Shown here: positions 8,267 to 15,887 of the stretch, in pieces
How the letters are laid out: every line of letters starts with the position of its first letter
How positions within the stretch are numbered: the stretch's first letter is position 1
Assembly (NCBI GenBank): GCA_963667505.2
Contig: OY763490.2
Location: forward strand, 1,364,001-1,428,000
DNA length: 64,000 bases
Reading direction: 5' to 3'
Source: Aldehydirespirator sp963667505
GTDB lineage: Bacteria; Actinomycetota; Acidimicrobiia; Acidimicrobiales; Aldehydirespiratoraceae
Made by a program: the position numbers and the translations under genes
The notes under the pieces: model-generated
What the model was told of the DNA's origin: nothing
Seen by the model: the letters and a program-made list of their open reading frames with translations, nothing else
The model's database searches: none

Positions 8267-9063
8267 CGGGTCGTGAGCCGGCTCGTGGTGAGAAAGCCGG
8301 TGTGCGCGACCATCCGGTGGTCGGGCCGCACCGCGGCACCCTCCACATGCCAGCTGCGCTGCAGGACTTCGACGGTCTGGTGCAAGGCGAAGGGCGAGTC
8401 GTTGAGGGCCTCGTGCAGGCGCGACACCTGGATGACGCTCGGCGTGTACGCCAGCAGGATTCCTCCGGGGCGCAGCGCCGCGCTCGCGGGGGCCACCGCC
8501 CGCCAAGGCTCGGGCAGGTCCAGCACCACGCGATCGAGCCCGGTCTCGTCGATTCCGTCGTAGACGTCGCGCACCTCGGTGCGGTAGCGAATCAGAGCCT
8601 CGGCTCCGCAGAAGCGAGCGACGTTGGCTCGAGCGCGGGCTTGGAAGTCCTCGCGCAGCTCGTAGCCCACCACCTCGGCACCGGCCCTCAGCAGCGCCAT
8701 CGACAGCGCCCCGGATCCGACGCCGGCCTCCAGCACGCGTGCGCCACCAAAGACGTCGGCCCGCACGAGGATCGGCCCGATGTCCTTGGGGTAGATGACC
8801 TGGGCTCCGCGGGGCATCTTCAGCACGGCGTCGGCCATGGTCGGACGCAGCGCCAGGAAGGCCGCCCCTCGAGAGGACTTCAGCGTGGTCCCCTCGTCGG
8901 CGCCGATGACGTCGTCGTGGGAGAGCACACCGGCGTGGGTGTGGAACTCCCGGCTCTCGACGAGGTCGAACAGGTACCGGCGCTTCTTGCGGTCGACCAG
9001 CAGCACGGGCTCGCCGGGCTGGAACGGACCGGCGAGCACCGGCTGCTCGGGCCGGTCGCTCAT
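8263..9063 (-). CDS. trmI: tRNA (adenine-N1-)-methyltransferase TrmI (m1A58)
   Basis: 266 residues. It has the N-terminal beta domain of TrmI (VLLVDRKKRRYLFDL) and a Rossmann methyltransferase core with the SAM loop EAGVGSGALS, and ends with substrate-contact motifs such as VLDLPEPWRA. It methylates adenosine 58 in the T-loop. The start at ATG 9063 is supported by GGAAGGG about 9 nt upstream. It follows the thiolase gene by 34 nt and overlaps the protease gene by 4 nt. Its proximity to another predicted T-loop modification enzyme is notable, since m1A58 and 2-thio-U54 are neighbouring marks in thermophiles. Confidence 0.93.
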   Translation of the reverse strand: MSDRPEQPVLAGPFQPGEPVLLVDRKKRRYLFDLVESREFHTHAGVLSHDDVIGADEGTTLKSSRGAAFLALRPTMADAVLKMPRGAQVIYPKDIGPILVRADVFGGARVLEAGVGSGALSMALLRAGAEVVGYELREDFQARARANVARFCGAEALIRYRTEVRDVYDGIDETGLDRVVLDLPEPWRAVAPASAALRPGGILLAYTPSVIQVSRLHEALNDSPFALHQTVEVLQRSWHVEGAAVRPDHRMVAHTGFLTTSRLTTR

Positions 9064-9097
9064 GGTCGCGGACCCTTCCGACTCGGGGCGCGGGCGC

Positions 9098-10036
9098 TCA
9101 TCGGCGACGCCGGTCGGTGAGCCGCACCGGCTGGCGGGAAGTGGCCCTCTCGACGAGACGGCAGAAGGCGCACACTCCGACGTCGGTGGGCGCGCCGCAC
9201 GACTCGCAGGGGGCCAACGCGGCCCGCTCCCGCTCGACTTCGCCCCGGAAGCGTTCGGAGGCCCGGGCCAGGAACCCGAAGTAGAAGTCGTGCTTGGCGC
9301 CTGGCGAGGCGACCTCGATGTCGTTGAGGGCGGCCTTGTAGGCGAGGTGCTTGTTGCCCGCCGCCATGGGGCACTCCTCGACGATGTAGTCGATCCCCCG
9401 CAGCAGGCAGTAGGCGGCGGTCTCGCGCTCGGCGAGCCGGACCAGGGGCTTGACCTTCCGGGGGAAGCCGTCGCGGGCCTCCAGCACCGGCGCCTGCCGT
9501 CCCAGATACTCGGTCTGCCAGCGCAGGGTGTTGCCGAGGAGCACAGCCGCCTCGTCGTCGAGGTTGTGGCCGGTGGCCAGCGCGTCGTAGCCGCCCGAGC
9601 GGGCGGCCTCGTCGAACAGGTGCCGTTTGGAGAGTCCGCAGGCCGAGCAGGGCGCGCGCCGGGCGGCACGCGAGCCGTCCGGGATGTCGAAGCCGTGGTC
9701 CTGCCGCAGGTCGACCTCGTGCAGGGCCAGCCCCCTGCTCTGGGCGAAGCGGCGGGCGTAGCCGGTTGAGTCGGTGCTGTAGTCGCCGATGCCGAGCCCG
9801 ATGCAGAACCCGTCGGCGTCGTAGCCCAGTTCGGTGAGCAGGTCCCACAGTGCCAGGCTGTCCTTGCCTCCCGAGACGGCCACCAGCACCCGGTCGCCGG
9901 TGTCGAGCATGTCGAACTGCCGGACGGCCTTGGCCACCTGGTCACGGCACAACCGCAGGAAGTGCTCCCGGCAGAAATTGGCGTTGTGGCGGCGCACGTC
10001 GATGACCGCCGGCCCCCGGCACACGCGGCACTTCAC
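9098..10036 (-). CDS. ttuA: TtuA/Ncs6-type tRNA 2-thiolation enzyme
   Basis: 312 residues from GTG 10036. The full TtuA layout is visible: N-terminal zinc finger (Cys3, Cys6, Cys22, His25), PP-loop SGGKDS at 55-60, catalytic Fe-S cysteines Cys130, Cys133 (PCSAC) and Cys222 (ECP), and a C-terminal zinc finger (Cys277, Cys280, Cys289, Cys292). It would adenylate a tRNA uridine and insert sulfur delivered by the small ubiquitin-like carrier encoded next door. An in-frame GTG at 10066 would add ten residues, but the inner GTG gives the family-typical start (VKCRVC) and restores a GTGA coupling. The start region is tandemly duplicated (see 10022-10083). Confidence 0.85.
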   Translation of the reverse strand: MKCRVCRGPAVIDVRRHNANFCREHFLRLCRDQVAKAVRQFDMLDTGDRVLVAVSGGKDSLALWDLLTELGYDADGFCIGLGIGDYSTDSTGYARRFAQSRGLALHEVDLRQDHGFDIPDGSRAARRAPCSACGLSKRHLFDEAARSGGYDALATGHNLDDEAAVLLGNTLRWQTEYLGRQAPVLEARDGFPRKVKPLVRLAERETAAYCLLRGIDYIVEECPMAAGNKHLAYKAALNDIEVASPGAKHDFYFGFLARASERFRGEVERERAALAPCESCGAPTDVGVCAFCRLVERATSRQPVRLTDRRRR

Positions 10037-10083
10037 GGCCGACGACCCGACAGCAGCACGCGGCACTTCACGGCCGACGACCC
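10022..10083 (-). repeat. 27-bp direct repeat (35-bp period) across the ttuB/ttuA junction
   Basis: Positions 10022-10048 and 10057-10083 are identical over 27 bp. The inner copy holds the probable ttuA start codon; the outer copy holds the ttuB stop and the same GTG. The result is an extra 12-codon frame between the two genes. Confidence 0.95.
10033..10071 (-). other. 12-codon relay mini-ORF between ttuB and ttuA
   Basis: GTG 10071 opens VKCRVLLSGRRP and stops at TGA 10035-10033. Its GTG overlaps the ttuB stop (GTGA 10071-10068) and its TGA overlaps the ttuA GTG (GTGA 10036-10033). Its first five codons duplicate those of ttuA. The peptide itself is probably irrelevant; the frame could pass terminating ribosomes from ttuB to ttuA. 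Confidence 0.6.
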
Positions 10084-10292
10084 CCCGCCTTTGGGCCCGC
10101 GCCGCCGGAGATCACGCTGCGCACCTCCACCTCGGAGTCGTCGGCGAGCATCCGGTCGCCGGGCACCAACTCGCCGTCGCACACCACCAAGTGGGACTCG
10201 CGGTTGAGCCCCAGCCGAGCCAGCAGGTCGCGCACGGTCGCGGGCCCTTCCATGTCCACCTGCCGGGTCGGGTTGCGCAGCCGTACTCTCAT
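10068..10292 (-). CDS. ttuB: Ubiquitin-like sulfur carrier (TtuB/ThiS/MoaD-like) with C-terminal extension
   Basis: 74 residues from ATG 10292 (an upstream TTG at 10301 is possible). It has beta-grasp features: a DLLARLGL helix, an ELVPGDRMLADDSEV turn and the carrier tail VISGG. The family normally ends at the double glycine, which is adenylated and thiocarboxylated. Here the ISGG (61-64) is followed by ten more residues, AGPKAGGRRP, so the carrier would need trimming or would act differently. Adjacency to the TtuA homologue argues for tRNA thiolation rather than thiamine or molybdopterin synthesis. No activating E1 or protease lies nearby. Confidence 0.75.
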   Translation of the reverse strand: MRVRLRNPTRQVDMEGPATVRDLLARLGLNRESHLVVCDGELVPGDRMLADDSEVEVRSVISGGAGPKAGGRRP

Positions 10293-10332
10293 CCCGCCCA
10301 AGTGTGGCCCATCGGCCGCACGCTCGGCTCTC

Positions 10333-10560
10333 CTAGCCGCGTCCCCGGCGCAGATGCCGTATCACGACCGCCGAGCCCGGGGCCAGCTTCTGTGAGAACA
10401 CGACGGGGGCGCGCCGAGGCCCCGCCGCCCATCGCACCAGCCGGACCACCCGGCCAGCCACGAACACGGCCAGCCAGAGCCTGGAGTCTCCCAGCAGTCC
10501 CCGACGCATCGCCTGCCGCCCGACCCAGCTGCGCAACGGCTCGCCTCCGGGCAGTCCCAT
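10333..10560 (-). CDS. Small hypothetical membrane-associated protein
   Basis: 75 residues, strongly basic, with one moderately hydrophobic stretch near residues 25-45 (SRLWLAVFVAGRVVRLV). It begins 3 nt after the preceding gene on the minus strand, so the two are probably co-translated. I recognise no family. Reality as a gene is supported by the tight spacing and clean placement between genes, not by homology. Confidence 0.55.
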   Translation of the reverse strand: MGLPGGEPLRSWVGRQAMRRGLLGDSRLWLAVFVAGRVVRLVRWAAGPRRAPVVFSQKLAPGSAVVIRHLRRGRG

Positions 10561-10563
10561 CGC

Positions 10564-10776
10564 TCAGATCCGCCGCACTTCCACGATGGTGGACCGCTTG
10601 CGACCGGCCCGGCGGCCCAGCAGGTAGGCCAGGGCCGTGAGCAGGCCGGCGGCGGCCGCGGCGCCGTAGGCGATCCTGACCAGCAGAGGCCTCGCGCCCC
10701 GGTCGACATCGCCCTGCAGGTCGCGGAAGGCCTCCTCCAACGAGTCCCGGGTGATCGGCTCGGACTCGCCGGTCAT
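10564..10776 (-). CDS. Small hypothetical protein with one transmembrane helix
   Basis: 70 residues from ATG 10776. An acidic N-terminal half (EEAFRDLQGDVDRG) is followed by one predicted helix (about residues 36-54, IAYGAAAAAGLLTALAYLLG) and a very basic tail (RRAGRKRS). It lies downstream of a two-helix holin-like gene, a grouping common in actinobacteria in which none of the members has a firm function. No catalytic motif is visible. Confidence 0.65.
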   Translation of the reverse strand: MTGESEPITRDSLEEAFRDLQGDVDRGARPLLVRIAYGAAAAAGLLTALAYLLGRRAGRKRSTIVEVRRI

Positions 10777-10813
10777 CGACAGCCCGCCGCTTCTACGGCC
10801 GAGCCCCGCCCGG

Positions 10814-11113
10814 TCACCCGAGGCCCCGCTTGACGACCTGACGAAGCAGGAGCGCAATCACCGCCAGCAATGCGGCCGCGACGATCAGGTACGGGATCCA
10901 CGAGAGGCTCCCGACGAACACGGTGCCGGTCTCGGTCTGCAGCGCTCGCAGCATCGCCAGCATCAGCAGCACGATCCCGACCGCGACCAGGAGGCTGCCG
11001 ACCAGGCCCACTCCGAGCCATCGAAGCGACCCGCGCAGCGGATGCAGCAGTTCCTGGCGGGCGTACGCCTTCACCAGGTCCAAGACCTCTGCTACGCCCA
11101 GTTTGCGTGCCAA
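10814..11113 (-). CDS. Small two-helix membrane protein, Actinobacterial holin-X-like
   Basis: 99 residues with an amphipathic N-terminal segment (VLDLVKAYARQELLHPLRG) and two transmembrane helices near 35-57 and 70-90. This matches the putative actinobacterial holin-X/phage-holin-superfamily arrangement, although such genes are housekeeping in location and no prophage is present. The TTG start at 11113 is chosen because GGGAGGAG lies 8 nt upstream; an N-terminal MARKLG sequence results. Function unknown. Confidence 0.65.
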   Translation of the reverse strand: MARKLGVAEVLDLVKAYARQELLHPLRGSLRWLGVGLVGSLLVAVGIVLLMLAMLRALQTETGTVFVGSLSWIPYLIVAAALLAVIALLLRQVVKRGLG

Positions 11114-11163
11114 TCGGTGCTCCTCCCGGTGCTCGTGGCCCCGGCGCGGCCGGAGCGGCCACG

Positions 11164-11820
11164 CTACAGGCCGCCGAGCTCGATTCGGGCCGTCAGCAGC
11201 TCCACCGCCTCCGACACGGCCCGGTGGGCGACCGCCAGCCGGGCCAGAGCGCCGGGGGTCCGCAGGACCTCGTAGCGGTCGAGCGGCCCGAGCGGCGCCA
11301 ACGCCGCGGCCTGGTAGGAGGCCTCCGACGGGTCGTCTCCCAGCTCCGCGGCCTCATGGGTGGCCGGCCGCTCCGGGAGCTCGGGCCCCGGCCAGAGTCG
11401 GGCCGCCAGGCGTCGAGCGTCGCCGACCAGTCGGGCCAGTTCGCCGATCACCGCGGAAGCGTCAGCCGCTCCGTCGCCGGGGTCGTCTGGCTCGTCGGGC
11501 CAGTCCTGGGTCTCGGCCCAGGGGTGCGGGTCGTCAGGAAGCCAGCGCAGCACCCGGATGCGGCGGGCGCCCTGGACGAGCACGAAGCGCCGGCCGTCGC
11601 TGAGCTTGTGCCTGGCGGTGACATGGCCCATCGTGGCCACATCGCAGCGAACGTCTCCGCCGCCCACTTCGCTGCCCCTCGATATCAGCACTACTCCCAG
11701 CTGCCGGTCGCCCTCGGCCACCGCGTCGATCATCGGCACGTACCGCGGCTCGAAGACCTGCAGCGGCAGCACCGAGCCGGGCAGCAGCACCGTCTGCAGC
11801 GGGAACATCGGGGTGGCCAC
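11164..11820 (-). CDS. Lon N-terminal (LON substrate-binding) domain protein
   Basis: About 218 residues with the LON peptidase N-terminal domain signature at the start (FPLQTVLLPGSVLPLQVFEP), continuing with GVVLISRG and GRRFVLVQGARRIRVL. There is no AAA+ or protease domain, so it is one of the stand-alone LON-domain proteins found in many bacteria. Its role is not established; substrate recognition is a guess. I prefer GTG 11820, preceded by AGAGGG at 9 nt; ATG 11808 is an alternative. It lies 13 nt after the DacB-like gene. Confidence 0.82.
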   Translation of the reverse strand: MATPMFPLQTVLLPGSVLPLQVFEPRYVPMIDAVAEGDRQLGVVLISRGSEVGGGDVRCDVATMGHVTARHKLSDGRRFVLVQGARRIRVLRWLPDDPHPWAETQDWPDEPDDPGDGAADASAVIGELARLVGDARRLAARLWPGPELPERPATHEAAELGDDPSEASYQAAALAPLGPLDRYEVLRTPGALARLAVAHRAVSEAVELLTARIELGGL

Positions 11821-11833
11821 CGCCCGGCGCCCT

Positions 11834-13378
11834 CTAGCCGCCCTCGCCCGCCGGGGTCGCCGCAGGCAGCGGGCCCAGCAGGTCGGCCGCGGAGTAGCGA
11901 CCGTAGGGATGGCCGGCAGCCACTTCGACCAGCCGCCTCTGAAGGTCGAGGCACGGGCCCAGATCGCCTGCCAGGCCATCGGTGTTGGAGATGGTGGCGA
12001 AGGTGAGCACATCGCCGTTGGCCGCCATCATCACCCCCGCGAGCCCCGACATGCCGTTCCGCGTGCCCCCCTGGACCCACAGACCGGTGCCGGCCGCGTC
12101 CGTCACGTCCCGGCAGCCCCAAAGAGTCCCGCTCCCGGCGGCCAGCGCCATCTGCTGCACGACCGACTCCAGCGGGCCCTCCCTGGTCAGGAGGTCCACG
12201 ATCAGGTCGCAGGTGAGCCGGTTCTGGGGCGACAGACCGGATCCGTCGCTGACGACGATCCCCTCGGCGGGGATTCCCATGAGCCGCTGCAGCACGTCGT
12301 AGACGCCTTGGACGGCCTGGCTGCGCGCCGAGCCGTCGGAGCGCCGTCCGATCTCCTTGAGGAGCATCTCCGCGATGGTGTTGTTGTCGCTGTTCAGCAT
12401 TCGAGCGACTATCTCGGCCATCGGCGGGGACTGGACGACGCCGAGCGACACCCGTTCGGCCAGCGCGGGCGCAGTCCCCTTGGCCGAGTCCGCGGTCACA
12501 GCCACGCCCTGCGAACCGAGCATGGCCGCCATCACGTCAGCCGCGTGCAGGGCCGGGTCCGCCGCCCTCACGTTCTGGCGGTTGCTGGCGGGGTCGGGCG
12601 ACGGCGAGAAGGAGACATAGCCGTGGTTGAGGAGCAGAGCCGACAACGGCCCGGCCGCGTTCTCGTTGACATAGGACGGGTCCCAGACGCCTGCTTCGTC
12701 CGAACCGGGCAGATAGCCCGCGTAGTCCCGTTCCTCCTCGGGGAACCGGGACTCGTCGGCCACGAGGCCTCCCTCCACCGTGGTCACGTCGAACTGACCC
12801 AGCGCGTCGGCCACCTGGCTCACCAGCGCGGTGAAGTCCGTGTTGGGCACCGGCTCTGCGAAGCGCCGGCTGTATGTGGGCGTCGAGAGCACCGGATCGC
12901 CCCTGCCGACCAGGTAGAGATCACCGACCAGGACGCCTTCGGTGACCGCCCTCAGGGCGTCGGCCCGCACGAACACCTCGGTGGCGTAGGTGGCGGCTGG
13001 CCCGGCCTTCTCCAGCATCACGGCCGCGGTGACGATCTTCATCAGCGACGAGGGGGCCAGCAGTTCCACGCTGTGCCGGGCCACCGCATCAACGCCGTCG
13101 CGGCGCATCGCCAGGCATGTGCGCTCGGGCACCTCGGGAGAGGCCGCGATCGCCGAGAGCCGCTGCACCAGGCGGGCCTCGGCGATGGGCTCCGACAGCC
13201 ATCTGGGCACGCGGCGGGCGCTGAGGAGCGGCGTCCCGGCAGCACTCGGCGGCGGCCCGGCGTCCTCCGTCCAGCCCGGATAGGAGGCGTCGTCGGCCCG
13301 GCCAGCCTGGATGTAGGACCCGACGGCAATGAACAGCAGCCCGGCCAGCACGATCGACACGATGACCCGGCGCATCAC
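11834..13378 (-). CDS. dacB: D-alanyl-D-alanine carboxypeptidase/endopeptidase, S13 (DacB/PBP4-like), with altered third motif
   Basis: 514 residues with an N-terminal signal anchor (residues 4-25). The penicillin-binding motifs are SxxK at Ser111-Lys114 (SLMK) and SxN as SDNN. At the third motif, where the family has KTG, the sequence reads VQGGTRNGMSGLAG, so Lys is replaced by Gln and Thr by Gly. It should work on peptidoglycan stem peptides outside the membrane, but activity may be reduced or specialised. GTG 13378 lies 6 nt after a TACGAT box, so it may be leaderless. The gene leads a minus-strand run with the LON-domain gene. Confidence 0.85.
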   Translation of the reverse strand: MMRRVIVSIVLAGLLFIAVGSYIQAGRADDASYPGWTEDAGPPPSAAGTPLLSARRVPRWLSEPIAEARLVQRLSAIAASPEVPERTCLAMRRDGVDAVARHSVELLAPSSLMKIVTAAVMLEKAGPAATYATEVFVRADALRAVTEGVLVGDLYLVGRGDPVLSTPTYSRRFAEPVPNTDFTALVSQVADALGQFDVTTVEGGLVADESRFPEEERDYAGYLPGSDEAGVWDPSYVNENAAGPLSALLLNHGYVSFSPSPDPASNRQNVRAADPALHAADVMAAMLGSQGVAVTADSAKGTAPALAERVSLGVVQSPPMAEIVARMLNSDNNTIAEMLLKEIGRRSDGSARSQAVQGVYDVLQRLMGIPAEGIVVSDGSGLSPQNRLTCDLIVDLLTREGPLESVVQQMALAAGSGTLWGCRDVTDAAGTGLWVQGGTRNGMSGLAGVMMAANGDVLTFATISNTDGLAGDLGPCLDLQRRLVEVAAGHPYGRYSAADLLGPLPAATPAGEGG

Positions 13379-13384
13379 GTCAGC

Positions 13385-13390
13385 ATCGTA
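13385..13390 (-). promoter_or_regulatory. Leaderless-type -10 box of dacB
   Basis: TACGAT ends 6 nt before GTG 13378, so transcription would begin at or next to the start codon. Confidence 0.5.
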
Positions 13391-13493
13391 GGCGCGCGCC
13401 GCGGCCCCACGGTCTCAGGCGGGGCAGTCGTCGCGGTGTCGGGACTCCGCGGACCTGCGCCGAACCGTCCCCACGGCGCTCAGGGACTTTGGC

Positions 13494-13499
13494 TAGCTT
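13494..13499 (+). promoter_or_regulatory. Leaderless-type -10 box of the gene at 13506
   Basis: TAGCTT ends 6 nt before ATG 13506, the spacing seen at several other starts in this window. Confidence 0.5.
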
Positions 13500-13505
13500 C
13501 GGGGG

Positions 13506-13892
13506 ATGCACATAGTCGCCGCTTTGTTCATAGACGACATCCAGCTTCGACAGGCGCCCGGGCCCTCGACCCGGATCGACTTGACCGGTGTGCAGTTCTC
13601 AGCTGCCGCGGCTGGGTCCGTCCCGCTCACCATCGCGCCGCATCTGGTGGTGATCGTACGCTGCGCACCCGACGAGCCGGGCATGGGCGCGCTGGAAGTG
13701 GCGTACTTCCGCGACGACGAGCGCATCGCCCGCAACGTGCAGCCCCTGCAGGTGGAGCCGGGCAAGTTCAACTACAGGCTGGTGCGGGCCGAGCTGGACT
13801 TCACCGAGTACGGGACGGTGGAGGCCCGGGCCCGCATCGACGCCGGGCCGCTCACCGTGGTCCCCTACACCCTCCTGCCTCCGGTCCAGTGA
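13506..13892 (+). CDS. Hypothetical protein, DUF6941-like beta-rich
   Basis: 128 residues, no signal peptide or membrane segment. Alternating beta-type stretches (HLVVIVRC, ALEVAYFRDDE, FNYRLVRAELDF, TVEARARIDAGPLTVVPY) suggest a small beta-sandwich, and the sequence resembles the conserved unknown family often labelled DUF6941 (from memory, not checked). Its TGA overlaps the transketolase GTG as GTGA, so expression is coupled to the pentose-phosphate genes. That does not by itself assign a role. Confidence 0.7.
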   Translation: MHIVAALFIDDIQLRQAPGPSTRIDLTGVQFSAAAAGSVPLTIAPHLVVIVRCAPDEPGMGALEVAYFRDDERIARNVQPLQVEPGKFNYRLVRAELDFTEYGTVEARARIDAGPLTVVPYTLLPPVQ

Positions 13893-15865
13893 CCCCGATC
13901 GAGCGCCTCGGTATCAGCGTGATCAAGGCGATCGCCATGGACGCGCCCCACGCCGCCCGCTCGGGCCACCAGGGCACGGCGATGGCGCTGGCGCCGCTCG
14001 CCCATGTGCTGTGGACCCGGATCATGCGCTACGACGCCGAGCGGCCCGACTGGCCCGACCGCGACCGGTTCGTGCTCTCCGCGGGCCACGCCTCGATCCT
14101 TCAGTACGCCATGCTGTACCTGACCGGCCACGGTCTCACGCTCGACGACCTGAGGAACTTCCGGCAGTGGGGCTCGCCCACGCCGGGGCATCCCGAAGTC
14201 GGCTGCACCCCGGGAGTGGAGGTGACCACCGGCCCGCTCGGCCAGGGCATCGCCAACGCGGTGGGCATGGCCATCGCCGAGAGCCAGACGCGGGCCCGTT
14301 TCGGCGCGGGGCTGTGCGACCACCGCGTCTTCGTGATCGCCGGTGACGGCGACCTGTCCGAGGGCATCAGCCACGAGGCGGCCTCGCTCGCCGGACATCT
14401 GGGCCTGGGCCGGCTGGTCCTGGTGTACGACGACAATGAGGTGACCATCGACGGCGGCACCGACCTGGCCCTCTCCGACGACGCCGCGGCCCGCTTCCGG
14501 TCCTACGGCTGGCATGTGGTCGAGCTCGGAGAGGCCGCCGAGGACCTGGACGCGCTGGAGGCCGGCCTGCGCGACGCGGTAGCCGTCGAGGAGCGGCCGT
14601 CGCTGGTGATCCTGCGCACGGTGATCGCCGAGCCTGCGCCCCAGGCGTCGGGCACCCCCGCCGCGCACGGCTACGCCATCCTCGATGAGGAGATCGCCGC
14701 GACCAAGACCCTCATGGGCCTGCCCGCCGGCCAGTCGTTCCATGTGCCCGCCGAGGTGGTCGACCACTACCGGGAGGCCGGCATCGCCCGACAGGCGGAG
14801 CGCTTTGCCTGGGAGGCCCGGGCCGCGGCCTTCGACGGAGACCGCTCCAGTCTGGAGGCGTGCCTGGCCGCGACGGGTCGTCCCGGCTGGGCCGACGTGC
14901 TGCCGTCGTGGGCGCCGGGCCAGTCGATGGCCACCCGCAAGGCCTCCAACGCCACCTTGAGGGCACTGCTGCCGGTGGTTCCCGGCCTGACCGGCGGCGG
15001 CGCCGACCTCACCGGCAACACCGGGACAGCCATAGCCGACGGCGGGGTGTTCTCGGCCCGGCATCCGGCGGGACGCCAGATCTACTTCGGGGTGCGGGAG
15101 CACGCCATGGGGGCGGTCGCCAACGGCATGGCCCTGCACGGCGGCGCCATACCGGTGGTGGGGACGTTCCTGGTGTTCGCCGACTACATGCGGCCAGCCG
15201 TGCGGCTGGCCGCGCTGTCGCAGGCCAAGGTGGTGTTCGTGTGGAGCCACGACTCGGGCGGGGTGGGCGAGGACGGCCCGACCCACCAGCCCGTCGAGCA
15301 CCTGGCGTCGTTGCGGGCCATACCCGACCTGACCGTGATGAGGCCGGCCGACGCCACCGAGACAGTGGGCGCATGGCGGGTGGCGGTGGAGTCCGACGGG
15401 CCGACCGCGCTGATCCTCACCCGCCAGGATGTGCCGGTGCTGGAGGCGACCCACGCAGATGCGGTGGCCCGCGGCGGCTACGTGCTGGCCGATCCTTCAG
15501 GGGCGGACCTCACCCTGGTGGGCACCGGCAGCGAAGTCTCGGTCTGCTTCGCCGCCGCTGAAGCTCTGGCGTCAGACGGGATCGCGGCCCGCCTCGTCTC
15601 GCTGCCCTGCTGGGAGCTCTTCGCCGATCAGCCGGCCGAGTACCGGGATGGAGTGCTGAGGCCCGACCTGCCGTCGCTCGCGGTGGAGGCGGCCAGCACC
15701 ATGGGATGGCACCGCTGGGTCGACGACGCAGTGGGCATCGACCGGTTCGGCGCCTCGGCGCCTGGGCCGGTGGTGCTCGCGAACCTGGGCATCTCCCCCG
15801 CCAACGTGGCCGAGCGGGCCCGCTCGCTGCTCGACGCCGCGCCCAGCCCCGCGACGATCCGATGA
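13889..15865 (+). CDS. tkt: Transketolase
   Basis: 658 residues, standard length. The N-terminal thiamine-diphosphate domain carries SGHQGTAM, the GDGDLSEG motif and NEVTIDGGTDLA; the pyrimidine domain has YFGVREHAMGAVANGMALHG and GTFLVFADYMRPAVR. It transfers two-carbon ketol units between sugar phosphates in the cytosol (pentose-phosphate pathway). GTG 13889 overlaps the previous stop by 4 nt; the frame is open far upstream, but those codons overlap unrelated genes and are not part of it. Transaldolase follows 22 nt downstream. Confidence 0.95.
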   Translation: MTPIERLGISVIKAIAMDAPHAARSGHQGTAMALAPLAHVLWTRIMRYDAERPDWPDRDRFVLSAGHASILQYAMLYLTGHGLTLDDLRNFRQWGSPTPGHPEVGCTPGVEVTTGPLGQGIANAVGMAIAESQTRARFGAGLCDHRVFVIAGDGDLSEGISHEAASLAGHLGLGRLVLVYDDNEVTIDGGTDLALSDDAAARFRSYGWHVVELGEAAEDLDALEAGLRDAVAVEERPSLVILRTVIAEPAPQASGTPAAHGYAILDEEIAATKTLMGLPAGQSFHVPAEVVDHYREAGIARQAERFAWEARAAAFDGDRSSLEACLAATGRPGWADVLPSWAPGQSMATRKASNATLRALLPVVPGLTGGGADLTGNTGTAIADGGVFSARHPAGRQIYFGVREHAMGAVANGMALHGGAIPVVGTFLVFADYMRPAVRLAALSQAKVVFVWSHDSGGVGEDGPTHQPVEHLASLRAIPDLTVMRPADATETVGAWRVAVESDGPTALILTRQDVPVLEATHADAVARGGYVLADPSGADLTLVGTGSEVSVCFAAAEALASDGIAARLVSLPCWELFADQPAEYRDGVLRPDLPSLAVEAASTMGWHRWVDDAVGIDRFGASAPGPVVLANLGISPANVAERARSLLDAAPSPATIR

Positions 15866-15887
15866 CCTACACCCAGGAGACGCCCCG

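Noticed and set aside
10814..11113. Prophage holin
   Set aside because: No other phage genes nearby; holin-X-like proteins are ordinary chromosomal genes in actinobacteria.
11360..13888. In-frame upstream extension of transketolase (frame open for 1501 codons)
   Set aside because: The extension overlaps the LON-domain, DacB and hypothetical genes on both strands; transketolase homology begins at GTG 13889, which also has a GTGA overlap.
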